From assembly GCA_965224575.1 (NCBI GenBank), contig CBDCZQ010000006.1, forward strand, positions 3,038,001 to 3,102,000: a stretch of DNA of 64,000 bases. The letters are read 5' to 3'. The DNA comes from QPIN01 sp965224575. GTDB lineage: Bacteria > Pseudomonadota > Gammaproteobacteria > Methylococcales > Methylomonadaceae. How positions within the stretch are numbered: the stretch's first letter is position 1; every line of letters starts with the position of its first letter. Positions 52,365 to 61,502 of this stretch are shown in pieces. The notes under the pieces are model-generated. The model was not told the DNA's origin. It worked only from the letters and a program-made list of their open reading frames with translations, and made no database searches. The translations under genes were made by a program, and so were the position numbers.

Positions 52365-53462
52365 ATGATTAGTTCAGGTTTTAGTAACGATTATTTTCCA
52401 GATGCAGTCCCAACAAAATACTGGCATTTGCTAGAAGATGGTCGGGTTCAATGTGATCTTTGTCCTCGGTTCTGTAAATTACAAAAAGGCCAGCGTGGTC
52501 TCTGTTTTGTTCGATCCAATCAGGATAATAAAGTTGTTTTGACGACATGGGGACGTTCCAGTAGTTTTGCCGTAGATCCGATAGAAAAAAAACCACTGAA
52601 TCATTTTTTGCCAGGAACACCAGTTCTCTCATTTGGTACCGCAGGTTGTAATTTGGCTTGTAAGTTCTGTCAGAACTGGGATATTAGCAAATCCAGAGAA
52701 ATGGATACACTGATGTCAAAAGCAACCCCTGATATGATTGCTAATAGGGCAAAAATATTGGATTGCCGTAGTGTTGCCTATACCTATAATGACCCAGTTA
52801 TTTTTCATGAATATGCGATAGATGTAGCACAAGCTTGTTCAGAACAAGGGATCAAAAATGTTGCGGTAACAGCTGGCTACGTTTGTTCTGAACCAAGAGT
52901 AGAGTTTTACCGTTATATGGATGCAGCCAATGTTGATTTGAAAGCCTTTACTGATGAGTTTTATCATAAACTCACTGGCTCTCACTTACAACAAGTTTTA
53001 GAAACATTGGAATATATAAAACATGAGACTAATGTTTGGCTAGAGCTCACTACGCTAATCATTCCAGGAGAAAATGATTCCGAAGCTGAAATTCAACAAA
53101 TGACTCAATGGGTTGTAGAACACTTAGGAGTTGATGTTCCGATGCACTTTTCTGTCTTTCACCCAGACTGGAAAATGTTGGATAAACCATCAACACCACA
53201 AGAAACTGTAAAAAAAGCAAGACAGATTGCATTGGATAATGGTATTCATTATGCCTATGTCGGCAATATGCATGATAAAACAGCTGATAGCACTTGGTGC
53301 CATCACTGCGGAGCCTTATTAATTGGGCGCGACTGGTACAATCTTAGCGAATGGAATATGACAGCTAAAGGATGCTGTTTAGAATGTGGTAAATGTTGTG
53401 CCGGGGTAATTGAAGAACAACCTGGAAAATGGGGGGCTAGAAGGAAAGGAGTGATATTTTAA
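52365..53462 (+). CDS. amrS: AmmeMemoRadiSam system radical SAM enzyme
   Basis: A 365-residue radical-SAM protein. An N-terminal Cys set CDLCPRFCKLQKGQRGLC, the SAM cluster motif GCNLACKFCQNWD (CxxxCxxC, about residue 94), TYNDPVIFHEYAID, and C-terminal Cys clusters WCHHCGALL and CLECGKCCAG suggest further iron-sulfur or zinc binding. Resembles pyruvate-formate-lyase-activase-like AmrS. Divergent from amrB; with amrA it completes the trio of unknown function. Confidence 0.93.
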   Translation: MISSGFSNDYFPDAVPTKYWHLLEDGRVQCDLCPRFCKLQKGQRGLCFVRSNQDNKVVLTTWGRSSSFAVDPIEKKPLNHFLPGTPVLSFGTAGCNLACKFCQNWDISKSREMDTLMSKATPDMIANRAKILDCRSVAYTYNDPVIFHEYAIDVAQACSEQGIKNVAVTAGYVCSEPRVEFYRYMDAANVDLKAFTDEFYHKLTGSHLQQVLETLEYIKHETNVWLELTTLIIPGENDSEAEIQQMTQWVVEHLGVDVPMHFSVFHPDWKMLDKPSTPQETVKKARQIALDNGIHYAYVGNMHDKTADSTWCHHCGALLIGRDWYNLSEWNMTAKGCCLECGKCCAGVIEEQPGKWGARRKGVIF

Positions 53463-53506
53463 TTGACTCATTGATATTTTTTAACAAAAGAAAACAACAT
53501 TTGTCT

Positions 53507-53606
53507 CTTAAGGAATCTCTGATTAAGTCAATTAGAATTTAGCGCAGAAAATATCGGCAGTTTTAGCAAGCTAAAAATAATTGGACTTGATCAGAGGCTC
53601 CTTAAG
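53507..53606 (-). repeat. MITE-like element with CTTAAGGAACCTCTGAT ends, copy 2
   Basis: The 100-bp element is the reverse complement of the outer parts of 49595-49760: GGACTTGATCAGAGGCTCCT at one end, AGGAATCTCTGATTAAGTCA at the other, and the shared core TTTTAGCTTGCTAAAACTGC (inverse strand). The 60-bp internal segment is missing. Together with copy 1 it brackets the cytochrome and AmmeMemoRadiSam genes as an inverted pair. The rest of 53463-53765 shows no gene. Confidence 0.82.
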
Positions 53607-53765
53607 GATTATTTATTGAAAATGATACCTAATCAAATGTTTATTACGGTTTCATCCAGTTATCAACTATTGTTTCTATACTCTGGCAACTTTTATAATC
53701 AATTTTAAATATTTTTTAGAGCGAGAGTTTACGTTTACAATCCAATTACTTCATGAGAATACAAT

Positions 53766-55601
53766 ATGTCTTTTCCATTTGACTCTGCTTTTTTTGTAGC
53801 ATTTAGCTATGGAATTATCAGTGCTTTCTCCTTACCTTTAGGTTGTCTGACAACTTTGTTCTGGACACCGTCAGATCGTGCGATTGCTTTTTTAATGGCT
53901 TTTGGTGGTGGTGCCTTATTAGCTGCCTTAACGATTGATTTAGTTGCCAGTACTTTAGCCAAAGGTGATTTTTATCCACTGGCTGCGGGTTGTATTATAG
54001 GCGGACTTATTTTTATTGTACTCAATCAAATTGTTAATAATTTTGGTGGTTTTGTCAGAAAAGCTTCAACTCATGTTCATCATATAAAAAAACTCAAACA
54101 GCGCCGTTTTAAAGGGATACTTACAGCTTTAAAACGTGTTGACGTGTTTAAGCAATTGAAGAAAGAAGATTATAAAATTCTGACTGAAGAAATGTACTAT
54201 TGGGATGTTAAGCAGGGTACTTTAATTTTTAGTCAAGGTGAACCTTGTGATGAGCTTTATATAATCGCTGCAGGACAAGTTGAATTGTTAGACCCAGAAG
54301 AACAAGTTTTATCATTGTTTTTGGAAAAAAAAGATGATTTGGGCTGGCTCGCCTTTATTAGCGGAACACCTTATCGGTTTACTGCTAGAGCAGTAGAAGA
54401 CACTAGTTTATGGGTATTGCCAAGAACAACTTTTTTTAATTTATTAGCTACCTCACCCAAACTGGTAGAAGCCATACAACATTGGCTTAAAAGTGAAAAA
54501 ATAAATCAATATCTACAATATCACCATCATTTATCAGATACTCAAATGAATGACTGGCGTCAGCTTTCTTCCCAACAAATAGCTCAACACGGGTTCTATC
54601 AAAGTGCCGTCCAGGTTGAGAAGAACAAGTTGGAGTTTAAAAAAATTGCACAGAATATTGATGGGATTGATCTGTTTAATAATTTACCAGAAAATGAACT
54701 AGAAGCCATAAGTGATCGTCTAGTTTATAAAAAATATACCAAAGGTAATACTTTTTTCCATGAAGGGGAAGGGGCAGGTCATCTGTTTATAATTAATACG
54801 GGAAATGTGTCTATTATTGATAGCTTTAATCAATTTAGCCATAGTATCAATTTAACTGCCAGTTCAGTTTTTGGTCAAAATGCTTTTATGACTGGAGGTA
54901 GGTACAGTATGTCGGCAGTAGCACTTGAAGAAACAGCAGTTTGGGTTTTACGCAAAAAGGATTTTAATTATCTAATTGTAGTTTTACCAGAACTGGCAAA
55001 ACGATATAAATGTTATTTACAACAACAAGAAATCTATCTTTACCTAATAGATAGACAAAAAATTAATCAAGATAATGCAACATTGTGGGTTAGAAAAGCA
55101 GTTAAACATTTATCTCTGGGAACTGAAATTAAGCCGGTTATGGATTATCAAATAGGTATCCATGAGCATAAAGGTGCACCGTTAGGGATATGGCTTGGAC
55201 TAATGCTAGATGGTATCCCAGAAGCATTAGTTATTGGTGCCAGTTTAATTCATTCACAATTAGGGTATTCTTTATTGGCTGGGCTATTTTTATCGAACTA
55301 TCCTGAAGCACTTTCTAGTTCTGTCGGTATGCGAAAACAAGGTATGAAATTTTCTATTATCCTATTTATGTGGACAAGTTTAATGTTATTGACTGGAATA
55401 CTTAGTGTTCTAGGGAATATTTATTTTGCAGGCGTTGACCATGAAGTGTTTTCTTTTACTGAGGGCTTGGCCGCTGGTGCAATGTTGACCATGATTGCTC
55501 AAACCATGTTGCCAGAAGCTTATTTTAAAGGTGGAGAAATTATTGGTTTCTCAACCTTGCTTGGATTTCTTTCCGCTATTTTCTTTAAGACACTAGAGTA
55601 A
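53766..55601 (+). CDS. ZIP-family metal transporter with two internal cNMP-binding-like domains
   Basis: A 611-residue fusion. Three N-terminal membrane helices (AIAFLMAFGGGALLAALTID) are followed by two cyclic-nucleotide-binding-like beta barrels at about 125-235 and 302-420: GTLIFSQGEPCDELYIIAAG and GNTFFHEGEGAGHLFIINTG. The remaining ZIP helices include HKGAPLGIWLGLMLDGIPEA (HxxxxxxxDGIPE-type metal site, about 468-487) and LFLSNYPEALSSSVG, in which Asn replaces the usual His. A phosphate-cassette Arg is not evident in the barrels, so the ligand is uncertain. Likely a gated importer or a sensor. Confidence 0.88.
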   Translation: MSFPFDSAFFVAFSYGIISAFSLPLGCLTTLFWTPSDRAIAFLMAFGGGALLAALTIDLVASTLAKGDFYPLAAGCIIGGLIFIVLNQIVNNFGGFVRKASTHVHHIKKLKQRRFKGILTALKRVDVFKQLKKEDYKILTEEMYYWDVKQGTLIFSQGEPCDELYIIAAGQVELLDPEEQVLSLFLEKKDDLGWLAFISGTPYRFTARAVEDTSLWVLPRTTFFNLLATSPKLVEAIQHWLKSEKINQYLQYHHHLSDTQMNDWRQLSSQQIAQHGFYQSAVQVEKNKLEFKKIAQNIDGIDLFNNLPENELEAISDRLVYKKYTKGNTFFHEGEGAGHLFIINTGNVSIIDSFNQFSHSINLTASSVFGQNAFMTGGRYSMSAVALEETAVWVLRKKDFNYLIVVLPELAKRYKCYLQQQEIYLYLIDRQKINQDNATLWVRKAVKHLSLGTEIKPVMDYQIGIHEHKGAPLGIWLGLMLDGIPEALVIGASLIHSQLGYSLLAGLFLSNYPEALSSSVGMRKQGMKFSIILFMWTSLMLLTGILSVLGNIYFAGVDHEVFSFTEGLAAGAMLTMIAQTMLPEAYFKGGEIIGFSTLLGFLSAIFFKTLE

Positions 55602-55691
55602 AGCCAACTTTCAAAAAAACTGTTGGAACAATGAATTGAGTCAATTAATAGAGCTATCCTTAAAATTGATGCAGCTTTAAAACTACAAAAA

Positions 55692-55726
55692 GTAGGTTGG
55701 GCTAACGGCTCTTTCGTTAACCCAAC
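55692..55726. repeat. REP-like palindromic repeat, half copy
   Basis: GTAGGTTGGGCTAACGGCTC followed by TTTCGTTAACCCAAC: the left arm of the repeats at 7632 and 32617 without the right arm. It lies between the convergent ZIP-fusion and formate dehydrogenase genes and could help terminate either transcript. Confidence 0.6.
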
Positions 55727-55735
55727 GCGAATAGA

Positions 55736-58510
55736 TCAATTAATCCTAGTACCTATTTCCCCACCAGCACTTGCCTTAATAGCACAAAACTTAAATTCTG
55801 GAATTTTAGCAGAAGGGTCTAGTGCTTCATTAGTAATCAAATTAGCACTGGCTTCGTTATAGCAGAATGCCATAAAGAAAGTTCCTTTTTGAACCCCCAA
55901 ATCAACACGTGCATAAGCGGTGATTTTTCCGCGTCTTGATTCAATTGTTATTAATCCACCAGGCTCAACCCCTAATTTTTCTAAATCTTCAGGGTGAGCA
56001 GTCACTATTGGATCTGGCTCAATCGCATCAAGAGTTGTTGAATGACGGGTCATACTGCCTGTATGCCAATGTTCTAACTGGCGACCGGTAATAAATATTA
56101 AAGGGTATTCGGCATCGGGCATTTCGTCAGCGTGGATGTAGTTAGCAGGTACAAAGCGACCTTTACCTGATTCAGTTGGGAAGCCATCAGTAAAAATAAT
56201 TGGCTCTCCTGGGTCACCTACGTTTTCTAATGGGTAGGTTAAGGAGTCAACTTCTTCAAGTCTGTCCCATGTCATTCCTGCAATACTACTCATTGCTTGA
56301 CGCATTTCATTAAATACATCTTCTGGACCATTATATGTCCAGCCACAACCTAAACGGTTAGCAATTTCTTGAATAATCCATAGATCTTGTTTTGCATCAC
56401 CGGGTGGGTTAACCGCTTGTCTTCCCATTTGTACGCGTCTGTCTGTGTTAGAAAAAGTCCCATTTTTTTCATAAAATGCAGATGCAGGTAAAATCACGTC
56501 TGCAAACCCAGCTGTTTCAGTTAAAAATATATCTTGTACAACCATATGTTCTAAAGCAGCTAAGGCTTTACGAGCATGGTTTTGGTTAGGGTCAGACATC
56601 GCTGGGTTTTCACCTTGTATAAACATACCATAGAGTGTTTTATCTAAAATAGCATGTAGCATTTCTACTGTGGTAAGTCCTGGGACTGAGTCTAGTTCTA
56701 CACCCCATAATTTTTCAAATTTAGCTTGGTTTTCAGGATCAACGACGGGTTGGTAATCAGGGAATACCATGGGGATTAGTCCAACATCTGAAGCACCTTG
56801 TACATTGTTTTGTCCGCGTAATGGATGTAAGCCTGTCCCTGGTCTACCAATTTGCCCTGTCATTAAGGCTAAGGAAATCAGGCAACGGGCATTATCAGTT
56901 CCATGAATATGTTGAGAAATACCCATTCCCCATAGAATCATAGAACCTTTAGACGTCGCATAGAGTCTTGCAACTTCACGCATGGTTTCTGCATCAACTC
57001 CACAAATGGGAGCAACTTTTTCTGGACTATAGTCTTTTACATGATTTTTGATGAGTTCATAATCTTCAGTATATTGCTTGATATAATTATCATTCTGTAA
57101 ACCTTCTTCCAGAATAACGTGCATCAAGCCATTAAGCAGAGCAACATCAGTATCAGGGCGGAACTGTAAAACATGGCTTGCGTATTTGGCAATAGCTGTA
57201 CGGTTTGGGTCTATCAATATGATTTTAGCGCCTTTTTTAGCCGCGTTTTTCATAAATGTAGCACCAACGGGATGATTGACTGTTGGGTTAGAGCCGATAA
57301 TAATAATGACTTCTGCTTTGCTAACATCAGAAACAGGATTGGATACTGCGCCAGAGCCTAAACACTCTAATAATGCAACAACTGATGAAGCATGACAAAG
57401 TCGAGTACAATGATCCACATTGTTAGAGCCAAATCCGGTTCGAATCAGTTTTTGGAAAAGATAAGCTTCTTCATTACTACCTTTTGCAGAGCCTAGACCA
57501 GCCAGGGCTTTTTTACCTTTTTCATCCCGAATTTTTTTCAATCCACCGGCGGCAACTTCAAGTGCTTCATCCCAGCTTGCTTCACGAAAAACAGAATCTA
57601 AATCATCAGGATCTAATAATTCAGTGGTTTTAGCGATGCCATCGCGTCTAATTAAAGGTTTGGTTAACCGAAGTGGGTTATCAATATAATTAAAGCCATA
57701 TCGACCTTTTACACAAAGGCGATAGTGGTTGGTAAAACCATCACGTCCCTCAGTGTATAAAATTTTATCATCTTTTATATGGTATTTAATTAAACAACCG
57801 ACACCACAATAAGGACAAGTTGAATTAACTGTTTTATCAGCAACTTGTAACCCTACATCACCTGCTGGCATTAATGCACCGGTAGGACAAGCTTGCACAC
57901 ATTCACCACAAGCGACACAACTACTGGCAGCCATTGGATCGGCAATATCAAATACGATTTCAGAATGTGATCCACGATTGGCATAACCAATCACATCATT
58001 CATTTGTTCTTCACGGCAGGCGCGTAAACAGCGTGTACATTGGATGCAAGCATCCATATTGACCGCAATTGCTGGATGAGATAAATCGGCTTCTGGTTGG
58101 TGGCGAGGAGCAAATCGCGGTTCGCCAACATTAAGTTTTTTTACCCAAACATCTAGTTCAGAGTCCAGTTTATAAGGGGACTCGCTTTGTTTAGGCATGT
58201 CAGATTTTAATAACTCTAACACCATTTTTTGTGATTTTAACGCTCGATCACTGGAAGTTTGAACTTTCATCCCTTCTGTTGCTGAACGACAGCAAGAGGG
58301 GGCTAACGTTCTTTCGCCTTCAATTTCTACAACACAGGCACGGCAATTACCGTCTGAGCGCAAGCCTTCTTTATAACAAAGGTGTGGTATTTCTTTGCCT
58401 AATCGTTTTGCTGTTTGAATTAGTGTTTCGTCTTCAAATGCGGAAACCTCTTCACCGTCAAGTGAGAAGTTGATAGTTGCTTTGTTCATATATTCTAGAT
58501 TTGCAGCCAT
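55736..58510 (-). CDS. fdhA: NAD-dependent formate dehydrogenase, catalytic (alpha) subunit
   Basis: Molybdenum or tungsten bis-pterin enzyme oxidising formate to CO2, cytoplasmic (924 residues). Order: 2Fe-2S domain (about 8-85, CYKEGLRSDGNCRACVVE), His/Cys cluster, two ferredoxin-type 4Fe-4S sites (CIQCTRCLRAC; CVACGECVQACP), then the catalytic unit with STCPYCGVGC (4Fe-4S) and NVDHCTRLCHAS, where Cys, not Sec, is the metal ligand. The C-terminal dinucleotide-binding part has ITGRQLEHWHTGSMTR. Pairs with the beta subunit 25 bp upstream; resembles the two-subunit FDH1 of methylotrophs. Last step of C1 oxidation. Confidence 0.95.
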   Translation of the reverse strand: MAANLEYMNKATINFSLDGEEVSAFEDETLIQTAKRLGKEIPHLCYKEGLRSDGNCRACVVEIEGERTLAPSCCRSATEGMKVQTSSDRALKSQKMVLELLKSDMPKQSESPYKLDSELDVWVKKLNVGEPRFAPRHQPEADLSHPAIAVNMDACIQCTRCLRACREEQMNDVIGYANRGSHSEIVFDIADPMAASSCVACGECVQACPTGALMPAGDVGLQVADKTVNSTCPYCGVGCLIKYHIKDDKILYTEGRDGFTNHYRLCVKGRYGFNYIDNPLRLTKPLIRRDGIAKTTELLDPDDLDSVFREASWDEALEVAAGGLKKIRDEKGKKALAGLGSAKGSNEEAYLFQKLIRTGFGSNNVDHCTRLCHASSVVALLECLGSGAVSNPVSDVSKAEVIIIIGSNPTVNHPVGATFMKNAAKKGAKIILIDPNRTAIAKYASHVLQFRPDTDVALLNGLMHVILEEGLQNDNYIKQYTEDYELIKNHVKDYSPEKVAPICGVDAETMREVARLYATSKGSMILWGMGISQHIHGTDNARCLISLALMTGQIGRPGTGLHPLRGQNNVQGASDVGLIPMVFPDYQPVVDPENQAKFEKLWGVELDSVPGLTTVEMLHAILDKTLYGMFIQGENPAMSDPNQNHARKALAALEHMVVQDIFLTETAGFADVILPASAFYEKNGTFSNTDRRVQMGRQAVNPPGDAKQDLWIIQEIANRLGCGWTYNGPEDVFNEMRQAMSSIAGMTWDRLEEVDSLTYPLENVGDPGEPIIFTDGFPTESGKGRFVPANYIHADEMPDAEYPLIFITGRQLEHWHTGSMTRHSTTLDAIEPDPIVTAHPEDLEKLGVEPGGLITIESRRGKITAYARVDLGVQKGTFFMAFCYNEASANLITNEALDPSAKIPEFKFCAIKASAGGEIGTRIN

Positions 58511-58535
58511 GTTTATTCTCTAATTATTAACGGGA

Positions 58536-60227
58536 TTAAAGTTCATCTGGAAAGTATTTGACCACACAGCGCATCGGGTTTGGCGCTGCTTGCCCCAAAC
58601 CGCAAATCGAGGCATCGACCATCACTGAGGAGAGTTCTTCTAATAGTTCAGTATTCCAGTCTTTTTCTTCCATTAAGACAGCGGCTTTTGCCGTGCCAAC
58701 ACGACAAGGTGTACATTGTCCACAAGATTCTTCTTCAAAGAATTTCATCGCATTAAGAGCTAGTTTTTTTGCACTGTCTTGATTAGAAAAAACCACAACA
58801 GCAGCAGAACCAATAAAACAACCGTATTCATTTAACGTATCAAAATCCATCGGTATGTCTGCCATAGATTCAGGTAACATGCCGCCAGATGCTCCACCTG
58901 GGAAATAGCCATAGAATTTATGACCTTCTTGCATACCCCCACAATATTCGTCTATTAGTTCGCGCATGGTGATGCCTGCTGGAGCTAAATGTACCCCTGG
59001 TTTATTTACACGGCCAGAAATAGAAAAAGAGCGTAAGCCTTTACGTTCATGACGACCATGTGAAGAAAACCACTCAGGCCCTTTTTCCACAATATCTCTA
59101 ACCCAATAAACAGACTCCATGTTGTGCTCTAAAGTTGGGCGACCAAATAAGCCAACTTCGGCAAGAAAAGGAGGTCTTAGTCGAGGCATTCCTCGTTTAC
59201 CTTCAATAGACTCAACCATGGCTGATTCTTCCCCACAAATATATGCACCTGCTCCTCGGCGTAAATAAATAGGGGGTAATTCAACTGAATCAGAAGGTGC
59301 GTTGTTTTGTAAATTAGCTATTTCTTTGGTTAAAATATCTCGGCAACCCGCATATTCATCACGCAAATAAACATAGATTGCATCACATCCAACGGTTAAT
59401 GCGGCAATTATCATTCCTTCTAAAAATCTGTGGGGATCAATTTCTAAATAATGTCTGTCTTTAAAAGTACCGGGTTCACCTTCGTCAATATTAACAGCCA
59501 TTAATCGTGGAGCATCAAAACCATTAACAATGCGCCATTTTCTACCTGCTGGAAAACCGGCACCACCTAAGCCTCGTAAACCTGAATCTTCCATTTGTTT
59601 CATAATGGATTCAGTTTCAATTTCACTTTCAAGTACTTTTTTAAGCGTTTGATAACCACCATCGGCTTTGTATTTTTCTAAACTAATATAATCAGTTGTT
59701 TTTTCTTTAATTTCTAGATTCTTAACAGCTGTAGTAACTGATTCGGCAGATGCTTGATGAATAGGGTTTTGACCAACCACTGCAACAGGTGCATGTTGGC
59801 AACGTCCAACACAAGGTACTTTTTGAACCCGAACTTGATCACTAAGACCATTTTCTAATGCACTAATAAGATCCTGTGCACCAGACATTTCACAAGTCAA
59901 TGATTCACAAACACGAACAGTTAGGGGAGGAGGGGGCGATTGCCCTTCTTTAACTACATCAAAATGGTGGTAGAAAGAAGCAACTTCATAGACTTCTGCT
60001 GTGGACAGGTTCATTTCATGCGCTAATGCGACAAGATGCTTTGAGGCGATATGCTGGTAGTGGTCTTGAATTTTATGTAAATGTTCGATTAATAAGTCTC
60101 TCTGTCGAGACTCATCACCGAGTAGAGTTTTTATGTCTTCCAAGGCAGAAAGATCAACGGAATGGCCTTTAGGCCCACGTCTTTTTTTTCTAGAAATCTG
60201 ATCAGGGGATATCTTTATGACTGCCAC
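58536..60227 (-). CDS. fdhB: NAD-dependent formate dehydrogenase, NADH-dehydrogenase-like (beta) subunit
   Basis: A NuoE-NuoF fusion (563 residues) that passes electrons from the alpha subunit to NAD. The NuoE part has VCESLTCEMSG and VPCVGRCQHAP (2Fe-2S ligands). The NuoF part has GLRGLGGAGFPAGRKWRIV (NADH), GAGAYICGEESAMVES (FMN) and ESCGQCTPCRVG with SICGLGQ (4Fe-4S). GTG start at 60227 behind TTGAGGAAAC. Both 2Fe-2S Cys pairs are kept, unlike hoxF at 7949, which has a related layout. First gene of fdhBA. Confidence 0.95.
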   Translation of the reverse strand: MAVIKISPDQISRKKRRGPKGHSVDLSALEDIKTLLGDESRQRDLLIEHLHKIQDHYQHIASKHLVALAHEMNLSTAEVYEVASFYHHFDVVKEGQSPPPPLTVRVCESLTCEMSGAQDLISALENGLSDQVRVQKVPCVGRCQHAPVAVVGQNPIHQASAESVTTAVKNLEIKEKTTDYISLEKYKADGGYQTLKKVLESEIETESIMKQMEDSGLRGLGGAGFPAGRKWRIVNGFDAPRLMAVNIDEGEPGTFKDRHYLEIDPHRFLEGMIIAALTVGCDAIYVYLRDEYAGCRDILTKEIANLQNNAPSDSVELPPIYLRRGAGAYICGEESAMVESIEGKRGMPRLRPPFLAEVGLFGRPTLEHNMESVYWVRDIVEKGPEWFSSHGRHERKGLRSFSISGRVNKPGVHLAPAGITMRELIDEYCGGMQEGHKFYGYFPGGASGGMLPESMADIPMDFDTLNEYGCFIGSAAVVVFSNQDSAKKLALNAMKFFEEESCGQCTPCRVGTAKAAVLMEEKDWNTELLEELSSVMVDASICGLGQAAPNPMRCVVKYFPDEL

Positions 60228-60570
60228 TTGTGTTTCCTCAAGTTAGTTTTGTTGGTTTAGTAATGTTCATTGTCAGAACAATAGCCGATGACAAATTGAT
60301 CAGACTTTACCGCAGTTTACGCACTATTATCAAGTTATCTTTTTTAGCAGGGAATTCATTTTTAGTGATATTATTAAACTCTAATATCTATAATTCTCAT
60401 ACCTTAAATAATAATTTGTTAAATATACACGTAGTATAGAGATGCCCTATAGTTATTGTTAAGGAATTTAAAAACCATAACTTATTAAATTTAAATAATT
60501 TTGGAGTGATTATAAATATAGTTTTTGATTCGATTTTTATAATTGTCTAGCAAATATAGAGAGGAAAAGT
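60228..60570. other. Divergent intergenic region, fdhBA and quinoprotein-associated genes
   Basis: An AT-rich 343-bp spacer that must hold promoters for fdhBA (leftward) and the metallo-hydrolase (rightward). No box could be fixed with confidence. A 69-codon frame at 60230 has no ribosome site and lies antisense to the fdhB leader, so no gene is called. Confidence 0.4.
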
Positions 60571-61482
60571 TTGAAATTTATATTTTTACTTATTACGTTT
60601 CTTATCCAAAATGTATATGCAGTGACGGCATTACCTATAACTGAAGTTGCAAAAGGAATATATGTGCATTTTGGAAAGCATGAAATGCCAAACAAAACAA
60701 ACCATGGGGCTATCGCAAATATTGGTTTTATTATTGGAGACAGTTGTGTTGCAGTCATTGATACTGGAGGCAACCCAGAACAAGGTTTTGCATTAAAAAA
60801 AGCGATTACAAAAATTACTGATAAACCAGTTTGTTATGTTATTAATACCCATGTTCACCCTGACCATATCTATGGAAATATTGCTTTTAAGAGTGATAAA
60901 GTAAAATTTATTGGGCATAACAAATTAGCACGAGCCATGTCTACAAGAGGGCAATATTATATTGATAAAGCTGTTGATCAATTAGATATTAAGTTGACTG
61001 CCAAACATATTATTCCTCCAGATATGCCAGTTAAGAAGAAGTTAATAATTGATTTAGGTGGAAGAAAACTTACGATTAATGCTCACCCAACGGCACATAC
61101 TGATAATGATGTAACAGTTTTTGATAGTAAGACACGGACTTTATGGATGTCTGATTTGTTATTTTTAGAACATTTACCGGTGATTGATGGCAGTCTTTTA
61201 GGCTGGCTTAAAGAGTTAAACAGGATGGAGAAAAAAGCTTATAAAATTGTGATCCCCGGGCATGGGCCGGTTGTAACTGATTGGCCAAAAAGTCTACAGC
61301 CAGAAAAAAAATATTTACAAACATTACTCTCTGAAATTAGAGAAATGATTAAACAAGGGAAGTTTTTAGAAGAAGCAGTAAAAAAAGTCGGCTATTCTGA
61401 ACGAAAAAAATGGAAGTTATTTGACCAGTTCCATAAAAAAAATGTGACCGCCGCTTTTGCAGAGCTGGAATGGGAAGATTAA
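60571..61482 (+). CDS. Secreted metallo-beta-lactamase-fold hydrolase, quinoprotein relay type
   Basis: A 303-residue MBL-fold protein with an N-terminal signal peptide (FIFLLITFLIQNVYAVTA). Zinc motifs: NTHVHPDHIYGN (HxHxDH), HPTAHTDNDVTVF, MSDLLFLEHLP and VIPGHGPVVTDW. The layout matches zinc metallohydrolases predicted to take part in a periplasmic quinoprotein relay. Start is TTG 60571 after GAGAGGAAAAGT; no ATG or GTG fits. Its partner SoxYZ-like gene follows after 20 bp. Confidence 0.88.
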   Translation: MKFIFLLITFLIQNVYAVTALPITEVAKGIYVHFGKHEMPNKTNHGAIANIGFIIGDSCVAVIDTGGNPEQGFALKKAITKITDKPVCYVINTHVHPDHIYGNIAFKSDKVKFIGHNKLARAMSTRGQYYIDKAVDQLDIKLTAKHIIPPDMPVKKKLIIDLGGRKLTINAHPTAHTDNDVTVFDSKTRTLWMSDLLFLEHLPVIDGSLLGWLKELNRMEKKAYKIVIPGHGPVVTDWPKSLQPEKKYLQTLLSEIREMIKQGKFLEEAVKKVGYSERKKWKLFDQFHKKNVTAAFAELEWED

Positions 61483-61502
61483 TTATTAGTATTGAGGAAA
61501 AG

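Noticed and set aside
55736..58510. Possible selenocysteine formate dehydrogenase
   Set aside because: The active-site motif reads NVDHCTRLCHAS with a normal Cys codon and the frame has no internal TGA.
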